Positions 55,301 to 63,800 of a stretch of 64,000 nucleotides of DNA are shown piece after piece; positions within the stretch are counted from its first letter, which is position 1; every line of letters starts with the position of its first letter. The position numbers and the translations under genes were made by a program. This DNA comes from Chryseobacterium sp. SN22 (GTDB taxonomy: Bacteria; Bacteroidota; Bacteroidia; Flavobacteriales; Weeksellaceae): assembly GCF_008329705.1 (NCBI RefSeq), contig NZ_VTSX01000006.1:62001-126000 (forward strand), read 5' to 3'. Under the pieces are notes generated by a model. The model was not told the origin of the DNA. It saw only the letters and a list, made by a program, of their open reading frames with translations, and did not search any database.

Positions 55301-55508
55301 GGCTTCGGGAGCTGAGAAATTTGATTACTCCTGGTTCCAGACCTACAGCAGTACCGGTTATTCGTTACCCATTGCAGCAAGCAATACCGAAAATCTGGTC
55401 ATTTACCAGTCATTAAGACCTGGCATCTATGAATTTCAATTTATGGCAATTGATATTAACAGTGGTGCATTTGATACTAAAAAAGTAAAAGTATCCATCT
55501 ACAGCTAA
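52383..55508 (+). CDS. Large PKD-bearing eCIS protein 2, candidate fibre
   Basis: A 1041-residue paralogue of the preceding protein. N-terminal half: STQYRKFSKGQYIEHTQFNE, FLDFFEDQDRLSRVML, GAAVTTDGDLLTL. The C-terminal half is built of two tandem modules of about 190 residues, each LSLPxxxIC...FTVxPxGG..., HGxxIxFTVNGxPTxCRIKV and a PKD-like YSYSWDFLxNGxF domain, then a unique end domain (GCCEGTVENKVTAFVERDDV). The modules share the pattern found once in protein 1. It fits a target-binding fibre with extendable stalk; no signal peptide, as expected for a cytoplasmically assembled particle. Confidence 0.65.
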   Translation: MNNQSNNQYRKLDEVSTQYRKFSKGQYIEHTQFNEFLDFFEDQDRLSRVMLQGVGIVCGLKPVLIYKNRLLSSMKLSQGAAVTTDGDLLTLNDAGKAGEDPYVSNLKTIDLQNKDYTHFKKYDNFKAQYPAFKKDDGSQIELWELISAQEAGSGDLPISDLPALDDKYLLLYLESYEKEVKPCRGVDCDNHGVQQIRNLKVLAATKSGIDHILKKDKIRPHALFIKDILEAEKQERVILERLLLEQGDETEFYSFHIKNLYSNALENSGYGASLFKKINAISQFMGLPAVDHEKFTSLLEQFLVQYTGFQYAYDLLKDLTDTYSEIIKVLPKSFTLSFPDLESFPKHVMLGKLGSDIRLDEYRHRFYNSPVLDDEKETLQVKVLLTRFAQQVQNFKYSELQKGGGIKITPSRKLNPLGRKAVPFYYQVTPEFLKVWNFNKTAHRSSCENLAYDISMLSSAAHIQNPVNFNTDKNTFYNIEGHQGMSRDEAYDQLKELRDRHQLGFDIMLLSFGELRGNKDLFKAYFNEYVEKHPGLEHKRGVERGGTFVMVYEHNGSDTSIIADFSIPYICCTPKIDAGLSLPASVICADAGPIPFTVLPVGGVVKAAVDSERNGVVLTGGKYFFDPKELDESLHGQSIAFTVNGKPTSCRIKVIAQPDIDVKVDYVFYPEGNSGATTVVMLVSGENFKDYSYSWDFLDNGSFVTLSPDNEGRLKYTLYNVNPARLPTIKVKVESSGCTQEVAIRDWYKESTQLSLPVAEICSDSKPVAFTVSPAGGIVEAGAGAGVQFENGKYTFNPARVDKSLHGHLITFTVNGQPTNCRIKVITKPEINVEVKTVDYPVNGSSSTTVHFLVSGTGFRNYSYSWDFLENGNFTAMQPDGSGNLSYTFNNLDRSKIPVIKVKISNGNCIQEITINNTWYNPPAAPSVVINSIGFPSGNCCEGTVENKVTAFVERDDVTIYLSSSELFELKGWASGAEKFDYSWFQTYSSTGYSLPIAASNTENLVIYQSLRPGIYEFQFMAIDINSGAFDTKKVKVSIYS

Positions 55509-55569
55509 ATCATCAGCCTGCCTGACAAAGATCAGGGGTTGATGCTCTCAGAAATCAGTCATCTACACT

Positions 55570-55610
55570 ACCGGAGGGTATTTTTCGCAGATCGCGCTGC
55601 CCTCCGGTAA
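55570..55610 (+). terminator. Intergenic hairpin before the last operon gene
   Basis: TACCGGAGGG and CCCTCCGGTA form a perfect 10-bp stem across a 21-nt loop. It is followed by an A/T-rich stretch without a real T-run; possible attenuator. Confidence 0.5.
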
Positions 55611-55645
55611 TTATTAAAATAATATTAACGATAAAAAATAATACA

Positions 55646-56323
55646 ATGGCAGCAGCACAATGCGAGATTTTATTTAAAATAGATTACACTTCCTCTGTGC
55701 CGGTAACAAGTGCAAATTCAAGCGCATCTTACAGGATTGTCGGACCGGGATACCCTACCAGCACCATTACTGTGGATCCGGATGCTGTGATAGCGCTTCC
55801 GCAAATCCAGGCTCCCGGCAATTATGATCTGGAAGTGGAACTTACCGTCGGAGGCGTAACGGCTACCGCTTCAGAACCCTTTAAAATAGGGGATTGTACA
55901 GGGGAAAAGAGAACCGTATTTTATAATCACGCCAAAAATATTCGTCAGGGAAATGATCAGAACAGTGAAGTTGAATTTTCAATCAAAAAAAACGGAGTAA
56001 GAATGGTGATGAGTGATACCCCGAATATAGATTATAATAATCCGATTGAAAAATGGCGATTTTTTGAAGCCAAAGTCGGTGATTATATTGAATTTACAAC
56101 CGTTTTGACAAAAAGCGGGACCGACGGCAAAACAGGAGGAAGTATGTATACCTGCAGTACTACAGGTATAAACGGTACAGTAAACGGAACAGCCCCTACC
56201 GCATCAGGCCTGAAAGTACTGAATTCCCAGCCGATAGGGCCGGCTTCCGGAACCGTAAGAATTTTCGCTTTCCAAGTAGAATCGAAAGTAAATTATGCAT
56301 TAGGAACAGATTTCTTTCAGTAA
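55646..56323 (+). CDS. Unknown last gene of the structural operon
   Basis: A 225-residue protein I do not recognise. The first 90 residues look like an Ig-like beta sandwich (ASYRIVGPGYPTSTITVDPD, GNYDLEVELTVGGVTATASE); the rest is beta-rich and Gly/Thr-rich (DGKTGGSMYTCSTTGINGTV). It begins with MAAAQCEILFKIDY without signal peptide. As the last gene after the two PKD proteins, it could be a fibre tip or receptor-binding protein, but this is only positional. Confidence 0.45.
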   Translation: MAAAQCEILFKIDYTSSVPVTSANSSASYRIVGPGYPTSTITVDPDAVIALPQIQAPGNYDLEVELTVGGVTATASEPFKIGDCTGEKRTVFYNHAKNIRQGNDQNSEVEFSIKKNGVRMVMSDTPNIDYNNPIEKWRFFEAKVGDYIEFTTVLTKSGTDGKTGGSMYTCSTTGINGTVNGTAPTASGLKVLNSQPIGPASGTVRIFAFQVESKVNYALGTDFFQ

Positions 56324-56379
56324 ATACTGTTTAATAATGACAGGATGCCCTGATCATTTTAGGGATGTTTAAAACCGAT

Positions 56380-56407
56380 AAAATCCTCAATCAAATTGAG
56401 GATTTTT
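56380..56407. terminator. Bidirectional terminator ending the structural operon
   Basis: AAAATCCTCAA and TTGAGGATTTT pair with a 5-nt loop and T/A flanks between the convergent operon end and the repressor gene. Confidence 0.85.
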
Positions 56408-56431
56408 ATTCACCTGAAAACAGCGGCGGGA

Positions 56432-57094
56432 TTATCGCCTGTTGTTTTTTCTTCTGGTACTGATGATATTGAACAGTTTTGCGACATCATCCAGGTGGAT
56501 TTCAAAGTCATCATAATATTCATTCAGGGAATGAAGGGTGATGATGCCTTTCTCGACATCGTGTTTGATGATGCGCTTGACCAGGATCCCTTTTTCTTTG
56601 TGTACGATCACAAAATCCCATTTGTCATAATGCAGCCTGCTCATCCAGTAATCCTGACGGATGTTCCGGCATAAAATAATATCGCCTTCCAGATAGCTTT
56701 CGTAAGAGCCGTCATCCATACTGTCTCCTTTTACTTCAAAGCACATATATTCGCCGCGGTGTTCCACATCATCAGTAAAAGGGATCACCGGAAGGCTTTC
56801 CATATATTCTTCGTCCGCAAACCCGTTCAGGTAACCGGCCTGCGCATACTGGTTCGCCAGCGGGACATACATTACTTTTAGCTCCGAAAACACGACAGGG
56901 GATGCACTGTTTTTCGTTTTGCGTTCTTGTTCTTCCAACAGGTTCTTTACGAAATAAGCCGTTGTTTCCGGTATTTTCCGTTCGCCTTTTTCCCAGTACT
57001 GCACCGCTCTTGTGCCGACTCCAATTGCTTCTGCAATTTCCGCCTGCTTCATATTGAGTTTCTTCCTGATCTGTTTGAATTCTAAATGAGTCAT
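56432..57094 (-). CDS. LexA-like S24 repressor (HTH-peptidase)
   Basis: A 220-residue phage-type repressor. The N-terminal HTH_3 domain is at about 5-45 (MKQAEIAEAIGVGTRAVQYW). The C-terminal S24 peptidase has an Ala-Gly cleavage site in NQYAQAGYLNG (Ala86-Gly87), catalytic Ser125 in VKGDSMDD and Lys173 in GILVKRI. Such proteins self-cleave under RecA activation after DNA damage. It is transcribed away from the HTH-holin-amidase group and has a palindromic operator 63 bp upstream, so it probably represses that group and itself. Confidence 0.88.
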   Translation of the reverse strand: MTHLEFKQIRKKLNMKQAEIAEAIGVGTRAVQYWEKGERKIPETTAYFVKNLLEEQERKTKNSASPVVFSELKVMYVPLANQYAQAGYLNGFADEEYMESLPVIPFTDDVEHRGEYMCFEVKGDSMDDGSYESYLEGDIILCRNIRQDYWMSRLHYDKWDFVIVHKEKGILVKRIIKHDVEKGIITLHSLNEYYDDFEIHLDDVAKLFNIISTRRKNNRR

Positions 57095-57156
57095 TTTGAT
57101 ACGTTTATCATTATTTATAAAAAAAGACGCAAAATATTTCTTTTTTTATTTCATAA

Positions 57157-57180
57157 ATACGAACATTGTTCGTATATTTG
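57157..57180 (+). promoter_or_regulatory. Operator and rightward promoter
   Basis: ATACGAAC-ATT-GTTCGTAT (57157-57175) is a perfect 8-bp palindrome. It overlaps TATATTTG (57173-57180), an exact TAnnTTTG -7 element reading right. Repressor binding would block this promoter, and it also lies near the -33 region of the leftward repressor promoter. A further half site GTTCGTAT is at 57425-57432. Confidence 0.65.
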
Positions 57181-57788
57181 TCTCGCTAATAAGAAATAAC
57201 AGCACAAATATACAGAATTATATTGATAGTTTTATATTGTTTTGATAATTAATTCCTTTATTTAAGCCTGAAAGAGAATGATAATCAAAAAATTAAGATT
57301 AAACTTATTACCCGATATATTTGCAGCCGGAATTTAATTTTTGTTTCAGACGGTACCCTGTAAAACAAAAAAGCAATATAAAAAAAGTAAAAAGTGCGGT
57401 TTTAAAGCCCTGTTAAATTATTTTGTTCGTATTTGGATGAAGCCCTGTAAGAGAGGTTTCCCGGGTACTTAAAAGAACAGCCGGCTCCGATGCTTCACTT
57501 ATTGAACGAACGTAATAAACTGTCAAAGTGTTTATGAACATCCATTTCTTAAACATTAGCAGGTTTATCGGTTAGAGCGGAAATTCAGAAAAAAACGGCC
57601 GGCCATTTTGGCCAGAACCCCTGGCCGGCTTCTGAAAATCAAAACAAACCAAATTTATCTCATCAGATATCCTCCGGAGGCTGGAACATCAGCCTTTGCA
57701 GATCTTTTACGCATCTATTTCAATATAAAAAACGATAGAGAACAGGCCGGATGATAATAAAAAAAATTAACTTTTAACCTTAAAGAAA
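57181..57788 (+). other. Long leader of the lysis module
   Basis: About 600 bp without a gene between the operator and the small HTH gene. It holds an operator half site (57425-57432), a second TATATTTG at 57316-57323, and a stem-loop GCCGGCCA/TGGCCGGC at 57598-57629. No coding frame is supported. Confidence 0.4.
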
Positions 57789-57947
57789 ATGAAACGAAGT
57801 AAAGAATTAACAGAAAAAAGAAAAGATTTTGTCACCGATTATGTAAAACGCAATCAGGACAAACAGATGAAAGTCATTGTAACAGAACTCACGGAAATGC
57901 TGTTTTTATCGGAAAGGACAATTTACAATATCATCGTCCAGGATTAA
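57789..57947 (+). CDS. Small HTH-like protein
   Basis: A 52-residue basic protein, MKRSKELTEKRKDFVTDYVK at the start and LTEMLFLSERTIYNIIVQD at the end. The end fits a helix-turn-helix (LxxxLFLSExTIYNI), as in small phage or mobile-element regulators. It is the first gene to the right of the operator and is probably controlled by the S24 repressor. Confidence 0.6.
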   Translation: MKRSKELTEKRKDFVTDYVKRNQDKQMKVIVTELTEMLFLSERTIYNIIVQD

Positions 57948-57984
57948 GCAGGTTTTCATAGTATAAATAATTAAAAATAATGAA

Positions 57985-58224
57985 ATCGCTTCACGGCCGG
58001 AATTCAATAAACCAAATCCGGAAATCATATATCTTAAACCGAGAATCCTTTCCGGCTATTGAAGCGATATCTGCATCCATCCATCTCCCGGTTCCTTACA
58101 TAAGCTGGTAAACGAAACGCCTTTGGCTGCTATTAAAATAATTTTCCGCTGTAATCATCAGCGCTGAGCCTTATAAGAGCATCAGTGATCCTTCCTTTTA
58201 AGCCGAACAAAGGCCGTTTCGTTT
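57985..58224 (+). ncRNA. Candidate structured RNA, two long inverted repeats
   Basis: Two stem-loops follow one another in a 548-bp stretch without a supported gene. Stem 1: ATCGCTTCA (57985-57993) with TGAAGCGAT (58060-58068), containing inner CCGGAA/TTCCGG arms. Stem 2: AAACGAAACGCCTTTG (58110-58125) with CAAAGGCCGTTTCGTTT (58208-58224), one bulged G. They could be part of a leader RNA or a separate small RNA of the lysis module. No known RNA family was recognised. Confidence 0.35.
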
Positions 58225-58495
58225 ATTTCTATTGATATCAACGCACAATGGGCAGAATAGACCGCCAGGTAATTGCGCTGCTCCGTCCGGGATCCGATCC
58301 CGTACCAAACAATTAAAGGTTGTAACCCGACATCTCTCCCAAATTTAAATTGCCGTTATCTTACGAAGGTAATCCCCGTTTTTCTTTTGGTCTGTTGCTG
58401 TTAGGTAAAAGGCTTTAAAAATCTCCTGTGCTTTATGACAGGAACATCGATCCGATTGGGTAAAAACAATAACCACCATATCCATTTTAATAACC

Positions 58496-58654
58496 ATGAA
58501 AAAGAGAAAGAACAAAAAGAATAAAGAAAAACTGCAGAAGCCCCGTAAAGATATCAGTGAACTGATCGACGAGCTTGCCTATATCAACGAAGGTGAAAAT
58601 ATCCTGAACAGCAAAAAATTTTTAGACGGTCTCTACATGCTTGAGCATGAATGA
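58496..58654 (+). CDS. Small Lys-rich protein of unknown function
   Basis: A 52-residue protein: Lys-rich start (KKRKNKKNKEKLQKPRKD) then an acidic helix (ISELIDELAYINEGENIL). It sits 32 bp before the holin-like gene in the same direction. The charge pattern and spacing support a real gene in the lysis group; no family recognised. Confidence 0.5.
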   Translation: MKKRKNKKNKEKLQKPRKDISELIDELAYINEGENILNSKKFLDGLYMLEHE

Positions 58655-58686
58655 ACCTCCGGAAATGCTAAAAAATATAGGAAAGA

Positions 58687-59064
58687 ATGAGTTTGGATAG
58701 TATAAAAGCCCTTTTTATCGGAACTGCCATTGCATTCTCCGGAGGATTATTAAGGGTATTGATCTCGATACAGAATAAAGAGAAGAAACAGCTCTGGGAA
58801 CACTTCGTCACACTCGCTATTGTGATGATCGTCGGGTTCACCATGAGCTATGTGATGAGCAGGGCAGACCTTCACAACAAATGGTATTCCACAGGCATAT
58901 TGTTTGTACTCGGCTACGGGTACGATAAATTCCTGAAGATGATTACCACCAATCTGCCGGAATGGATCGAAAGAGCGGTAAGCCTGTACATCGAAGGACG
59001 GTACGGCGTGAAGACAACGCGGCCGGCTGCCGGTGAAGAAGAAAAAAAAGACGATCCCGTTTAA
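58687..59064 (+). CDS. Holin-like small membrane protein
   Basis: A 125-residue protein with three likely membrane segments (about 7-25 ALFIGTAIAFSGGLLRVLIS, 43-61 LAIVMIVGFTMSYVM, 70-85 GILFVLGYGYDKFL) and a charged tail ending EEEKKDDPV. Size, topology and position right before an amidase fit a phage holin. A ribosome-binding AGGAAAG-like sequence precedes the ATG. Holin function is inferred from context. Confidence 0.65.
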   Translation: MSLDSIKALFIGTAIAFSGGLLRVLISIQNKEKKQLWEHFVTLAIVMIVGFTMSYVMSRADLHNKWYSTGILFVLGYGYDKFLKMITTNLPEWIERAVSLYIEGRYGVKTTRPAAGEEEKKDDPV

Positions 59065-59084
59065 AATAAATTAATAATAAAATC

Positions 59085-59729
59085 ATGAACATCATCAATC
59101 ACAGTTTCCCCGAAAACCAGTATTACCGGGAAGCCACCGCAAAGAAAGGCATCGTACTGCACCATACGGTGTCGGGAGATTCGGTGGAAGGGGACATCAA
59201 CTGGTGGAAATCCACGTTCGAACGGGTGGCGACGCCCATCATCATTGCCCGGGACGGCGGGATCCACCAGCTGTTTTCATCCAAATACTGGGCGCATCAC
59301 CTCGGGATTAAAAAAGCGCATTTCGCACAATTCGGGCTTGCGGAAATGAACACCCAAAGGAATAAGGAATTCATTGGCGTGGAGCTCGACAGCTGGGGAG
59401 GCCTGACCTTGAAGGATTCAAAATATTACTCGTTCTCCGGGCAGGAAGTCGCTGCGAAAAATGTGGTGAAATATGAAAAAGAATTCAGAGGTTACCGGTT
59501 TTATGAGAAGTATACCGATGCCCAGATTGCTTCCCTGAAAGAACTTCTGGTCTACTGGGGCAGGCAGTACGGCATTTCCCTGAAATACAAAGGAAAGGTC
59601 ATGTTTGAGTTTAATAAAAGGGCACTGGGCGGCGAAAGCGGCATCTGGGCGCATGTCTCCTTCAGGCCCGATAAGTCGGATGTCCACCCGCAGCCGGAGC
59701 TGATCCGGATGCTTGAATCACTGATCTAA
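59085..59729 (+). CDS. N-acetylmuramoyl-L-alanine amidase (endolysin-like)
   Basis: A 214-residue Amidase_2 (T7 lysozyme/PGRP fold) enzyme that cuts the MurNAc-L-Ala bond of peptidoglycan. IVLHHTVSGDSVEGD holds the first zinc ligand (His26 region), YWAHHLG the next conserved His pair, and WAHVSFRPDKSDVHPQP carries His190, Lys197 and Asp199 of the zinc/catalytic site. No signal peptide, so release needs a holin, as in phage lysis cassettes. It follows the holin-like gene by 20 bp. Confidence 0.9.
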   Translation: MNIINHSFPENQYYREATAKKGIVLHHTVSGDSVEGDINWWKSTFERVATPIIIARDGGIHQLFSSKYWAHHLGIKKAHFAQFGLAEMNTQRNKEFIGVELDSWGGLTLKDSKYYSFSGQEVAAKNVVKYEKEFRGYRFYEKYTDAQIASLKELLVYWGRQYGISLKYKGKVMFEFNKRALGGESGIWAHVSFRPDKSDVHPQPELIRMLESLI

Positions 59730-60460
59730 CGTGAACTCGAAGCAGATACAGGTTGATATGCCGGATATTTCGTCAATCAGGACTGAAGACCGGCTGACCT
59801 GTCAAATGATCCTGTTGCATTCCGTCAAAAATGAATTGATTTAAATGTCCTTGCTATTTTTGTGATTTTAGGTTTTTTATTTCTTAAGTTGACCTGATTT
59901 AGGCTGTAAAAAACCTGTATTCAGTATTTTAATTAATTGTAAAATAAAAATAATGCTGATTCAGTAAGTATGTTAAATAAAAATACTCTAGGATAGAATG
60001 ACAAAAGATCCAAGCTAATCATCAGGACCTGTGACCTATTCTGAAAAGAAAAACTTCCGGCATCTCTTCTTCCGGCCTGTTCATCCGAATCCCGCTTCGG
60101 GTTCACGTTAGATAATTGAAAACAAATTAAATAAGATCGAATTCGGATCAATATAAAGCGGTCCGCGGAAATGCTCACTGCAACTACAGAACCATAGCGG
60201 CAAAAAGCTGGCGGTTCCCGCGGAAAAGTACGAAATTTAACCCTGAAAACTAAACATGAGAACGAGGCCCGGAGCGGGCAGGCACGCGTGTTTCTCATCA
60301 CAAAGCCGATACCGCTCCGGGTTTATTTTTTAAACCCCTTCATAAAAAGTCCCTCAACCGCAAGTCCGGTGTTCCGGATCCTGAAGGCAGCCTGTAAAGC
60401 ACGGCCACGGTATTTTACAGGTATTTTAACCCAAATTTAAAATTAAAAAACATCCAATCC
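59730..60460 (+). other. Region upstream of effector 2
   Basis: These 731 bp hold no supported gene. TATTTTTG at 59855-59862, with TTG 16 nt before it, is a weak promoter candidate. CCGCGGAA occurs twice near 60,165-60,225. A long-loop hairpin CCCGGAGCGG (60268-60277) with CCGCTCCGGG (60312-60321) is followed by T-rich sequence. The part from about 60,228 resembles the leader of effector 1. Confidence 0.45.
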
Positions 60461-60890
60461 ATGGAAGCAGCACAACCTCTACATAAAGGCAGCAGTAATC
60501 CTCACGGCCCGGGCAAAAAACACAAGCCCGAAAAGCCGGTGGTCATTCCCCTGCCGGTAACCGAAGTTGCCAATTTACAAACCCAGAAACCGGAAAGCAC
60601 CGCCGTAACGGCCGGATCGGCCAACCCTTATTCCAACAGGATGAACCTGAACGGAACCATCGCCCCGGTTCACGGTTCAAGAACCATTTACGACAAGGGC
60701 GCCGAAATCCGGTACGGTAAGTTTCAGGAAAGCCTGGCAGAAACCGGAGATATCAACCACCCCGATACCCAAAAGCTCGAAAAAAGCTACATCGCCACCT
60801 TGAGCATCAGCCAGATCCGGGATTACCGCAACCTGAAAAACGGGACGTACCTGCCGAAGACCATGGAGGAGCAGGCGGCGGCTTACCAGG
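60461..60890 (+). repeat. Inverted repeat, effector N-terminal copy 2
   Basis: Mirror copy of 29384-29813, roughly 90% identical by eye over the effector start, after which the two genes diverge abruptly. Confidence 0.9.
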
Positions 60891-63800
60891 CGGGTAAAAA
60901 AACATTGGATACCAATGCGCAGGCAAAGCCTTTACAGCAAAAAGAAATACTGGGTAAAGCCAATATGGTGTCAGTAAATCAGAAAAAAGAGGAGCCGGTT
61001 GCAATTAAAAAACCTCAGATTGCTCCGGTATTATCTGATCTAAGCAACAATTCAAAAAGGACTGCGGATCAAAACGAAAATTTTTATTTACAAAATAATG
61101 TAAAGGATGAAAAAAAATCCGGCCACAAAAAATCAAATATAAATACGAAAGGAGAAAAAGAAGCAAAAGTTGTCGTTCCGGCTGCTATTAAACCTGTTGT
61201 TATGCCGAGAATGGATAAGGCTGTTGACAGCGAACAGGCTGAAATAGCTCCGGATGCACAAACTACCCTCAATATAGGAGGTCTTGTTGCAGCGGCCCAG
61301 GAATTCAGGGATCAGGGAGTAGAAGCAAGGTCACAGGTAAAATCCCAGAAAGAAGCAGCAAAAGGGCTGAAAAGCAAAATCAGGGAAGTTGAAAAAGCAA
61401 TCCGGAAATCAGATGACGACCTTCAAAAATCGGAAGACAGCGTACAGGCTAAAGAGCATCTGGTGAATAAACTGGAAAAAGGACTCGAAACCTCGGTAAA
61501 ACGACAGCAAAAAGTAGAGCAGGAAGTAGTAACCTATCGCGAAGAATACCAGAAAAATAAAACCAAAGCAAGCGATTTAAATAAAGAAGCCAACGATTTA
61601 TTAGGCGGATCGCAGAAACATCAGGATCCTGAGAATGCAGATTCCGGAAAGCTTACTCAAAAATTAAAAGAACTAAATACCAATGCAGGCACAATCAATC
61701 AGGCCGTATCCCAATCAGGAAATACCGTTCAGAAATTAACCCAGGAAGCCCAACAGGCTAAAGCGAAAAATGCGGCAATGCAAAAAGATGCATTATCTTC
61801 GAAAGAATCTCTGAGGAAATCAAAGGCAAAACTGGCCGCAGATACCAAAAAGAACAGCGAGGCAAAAAGTGATTTAATAAAGCTGAATCCAAAATTAAAA
61901 GATGCCGAATCTCAAAGTAAAAAATTAAACAAAGAGGCCGATTCTTTATTACAGGATTCTTATAGTATCGAACTTGAAGTGATAAAAGCTCAAAATGCCT
62001 ACTACCAAAACATGGCTACCATTGAGGGACGGAATAGTTTAACACAAAAAGAAAAAGATAAAATTCAGCAGACACCTAAAGATCTTAATCCGTCAGAACG
62101 CCTGTTGATGGATTTTGCCCAGTTAAAAACGCAGGATGAGCAGGTCGCATTTCTCCGGACATTAAACCCGGCCGAACAAAATCTGTTAAAAGATAAATTT
62201 GAGCAGATAACCGCCAATTATGATAGTGATCAGTCGGAACAGCAAACTTCAATCGATGAAAATGTTGAAAGCATAAGAAATGCACAGATAGAAAACTTTA
62301 ACAACAAACGGAAAGACGCTTTACAAAAACCAATGAATCTGGTTACCAAAAACCTGAACAAGATTACCGGTTTAAAAAGACTCTGGATGTCTATTACCAT
62401 TGCTTTCTCGGGAATCTGGAACGATATCACATCCATTACATGGTCTGATGTGGGGAAATTCATCAACTCGATTATTAATCCTTTAGAATGGTATAATTCT
62501 ATTTCAAATTCAGTACAAGGAATTTGGAACGATCTTACGAATTGGAAGGGATTCTCCCGGGATCCGGTGGGAATGATTCTTCAGAAAGCCGCCGGAATTG
62601 CCAACAAAGTACTGGCCATTGCTGGTGTAATTACGGGAATATTGGGTATTTTAACATTAGCGGCTGCCGTAGGATCGATCTTCACTTTAGGAGGTTTGGC
62701 ACCGTTAGCGGCCTGGCTGGGAGGAGCTACCATAACCATGGGAACCATCACCTTCTGGATCGGAGCAATCGCACTGGGGCTGAATATACTCAATGGAATT
62801 AAAAATATTTATGATATTCATACGGCAAAAACAGCTGAAGTTTTATTTAAAAATTCCGGTGAGCTGAAAAGTGATATTACCAATTCCGGAATGGCTATTT
62901 TCGCAATAATTGGTGGAAAAGCCTCGCAAAAAGGAGGTGCTTCCATAAAAAATCTGGCAAAAACAAATCCGAAAACTTTTGGCAAACGGATGTTTATTAA
63001 TGTGAAAAACGGGTTGAAAGCAAAAATTGTTTCCATCCCTCGCAAGATAACCTCTGTTTTCAAAAAAGAAACCTGGATGAAAGCGGCGCAGAGTTTTAAG
63101 GCGGCTTATAAGAAGGCACAGGAATGGGTGACTGAACCGTTCAGAAAAAAGACTGCGACACCGAAAAACCGTAATTTAAACCAGCTTCCTTTTGAAGAGC
63201 AGACGGTTCCGGACAGAATGCGTGAGCAGCCTTTTGCAAAGGATAAAGGCAAAGCCAACATTCAGGAAGAGAATGTGAAGCCGGCTCAGGCAAAAGAAAA
63301 TACATTTGAAGAAAGCGTATTCAGGCAGGATAACACTCCTTATTCTCCTAAAGGATCAAAAGAAGGAAGAATTAAATCTCATATTAAGGAAGAAGGTAAT
63401 CTAACGCCTGCTGATAAAAACGGCAGTGCTACTGTTTCGGACCATGTAAGAGGAAGCGAACCGATGAAAAGCAAGAGTCCTTACACTTCGTTCTCCGAAG
63501 AAGGTCCGGGTATTGGCAAAACGTATGGTGACAATGTGATTGAAGTGGACATCAAAAGACTGGAAGCAGACATTGCTGCAGGTAAAATAAGTGAAGTAGA
63601 GGTTTTAAGACCTGAAAAAGTACAGGCAGAACTGCAAACCAAAATAGATCAGGCGATGAAAAGATTTGAGGAAAATCCAACGCCTAAAAATCAAAAAAGA
63701 GTGGATGATGCTGTAAGAGATCTTAACAATAGTGTTCGGGATAAGGAAATTTTAATTAAAGGCGAAATTCCTTCTGAATATTTTAAAGTGAAAGCTACCG

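Noticed and set aside
56396..56674. Plus-strand frame opposite the repressor end
   Set aside because: It begins inside the terminator and is antisense to the S24 domain.
58240..58345. Minus-strand frame reading GLQPLIVWYGIGSRTEQR and onward
   Set aside because: It has no start codon and opposes the lysis module; no family recognised. It also looked briefly like a tRNA 3' end (GATCCCGTACCA), but no cloverleaf can be drawn.
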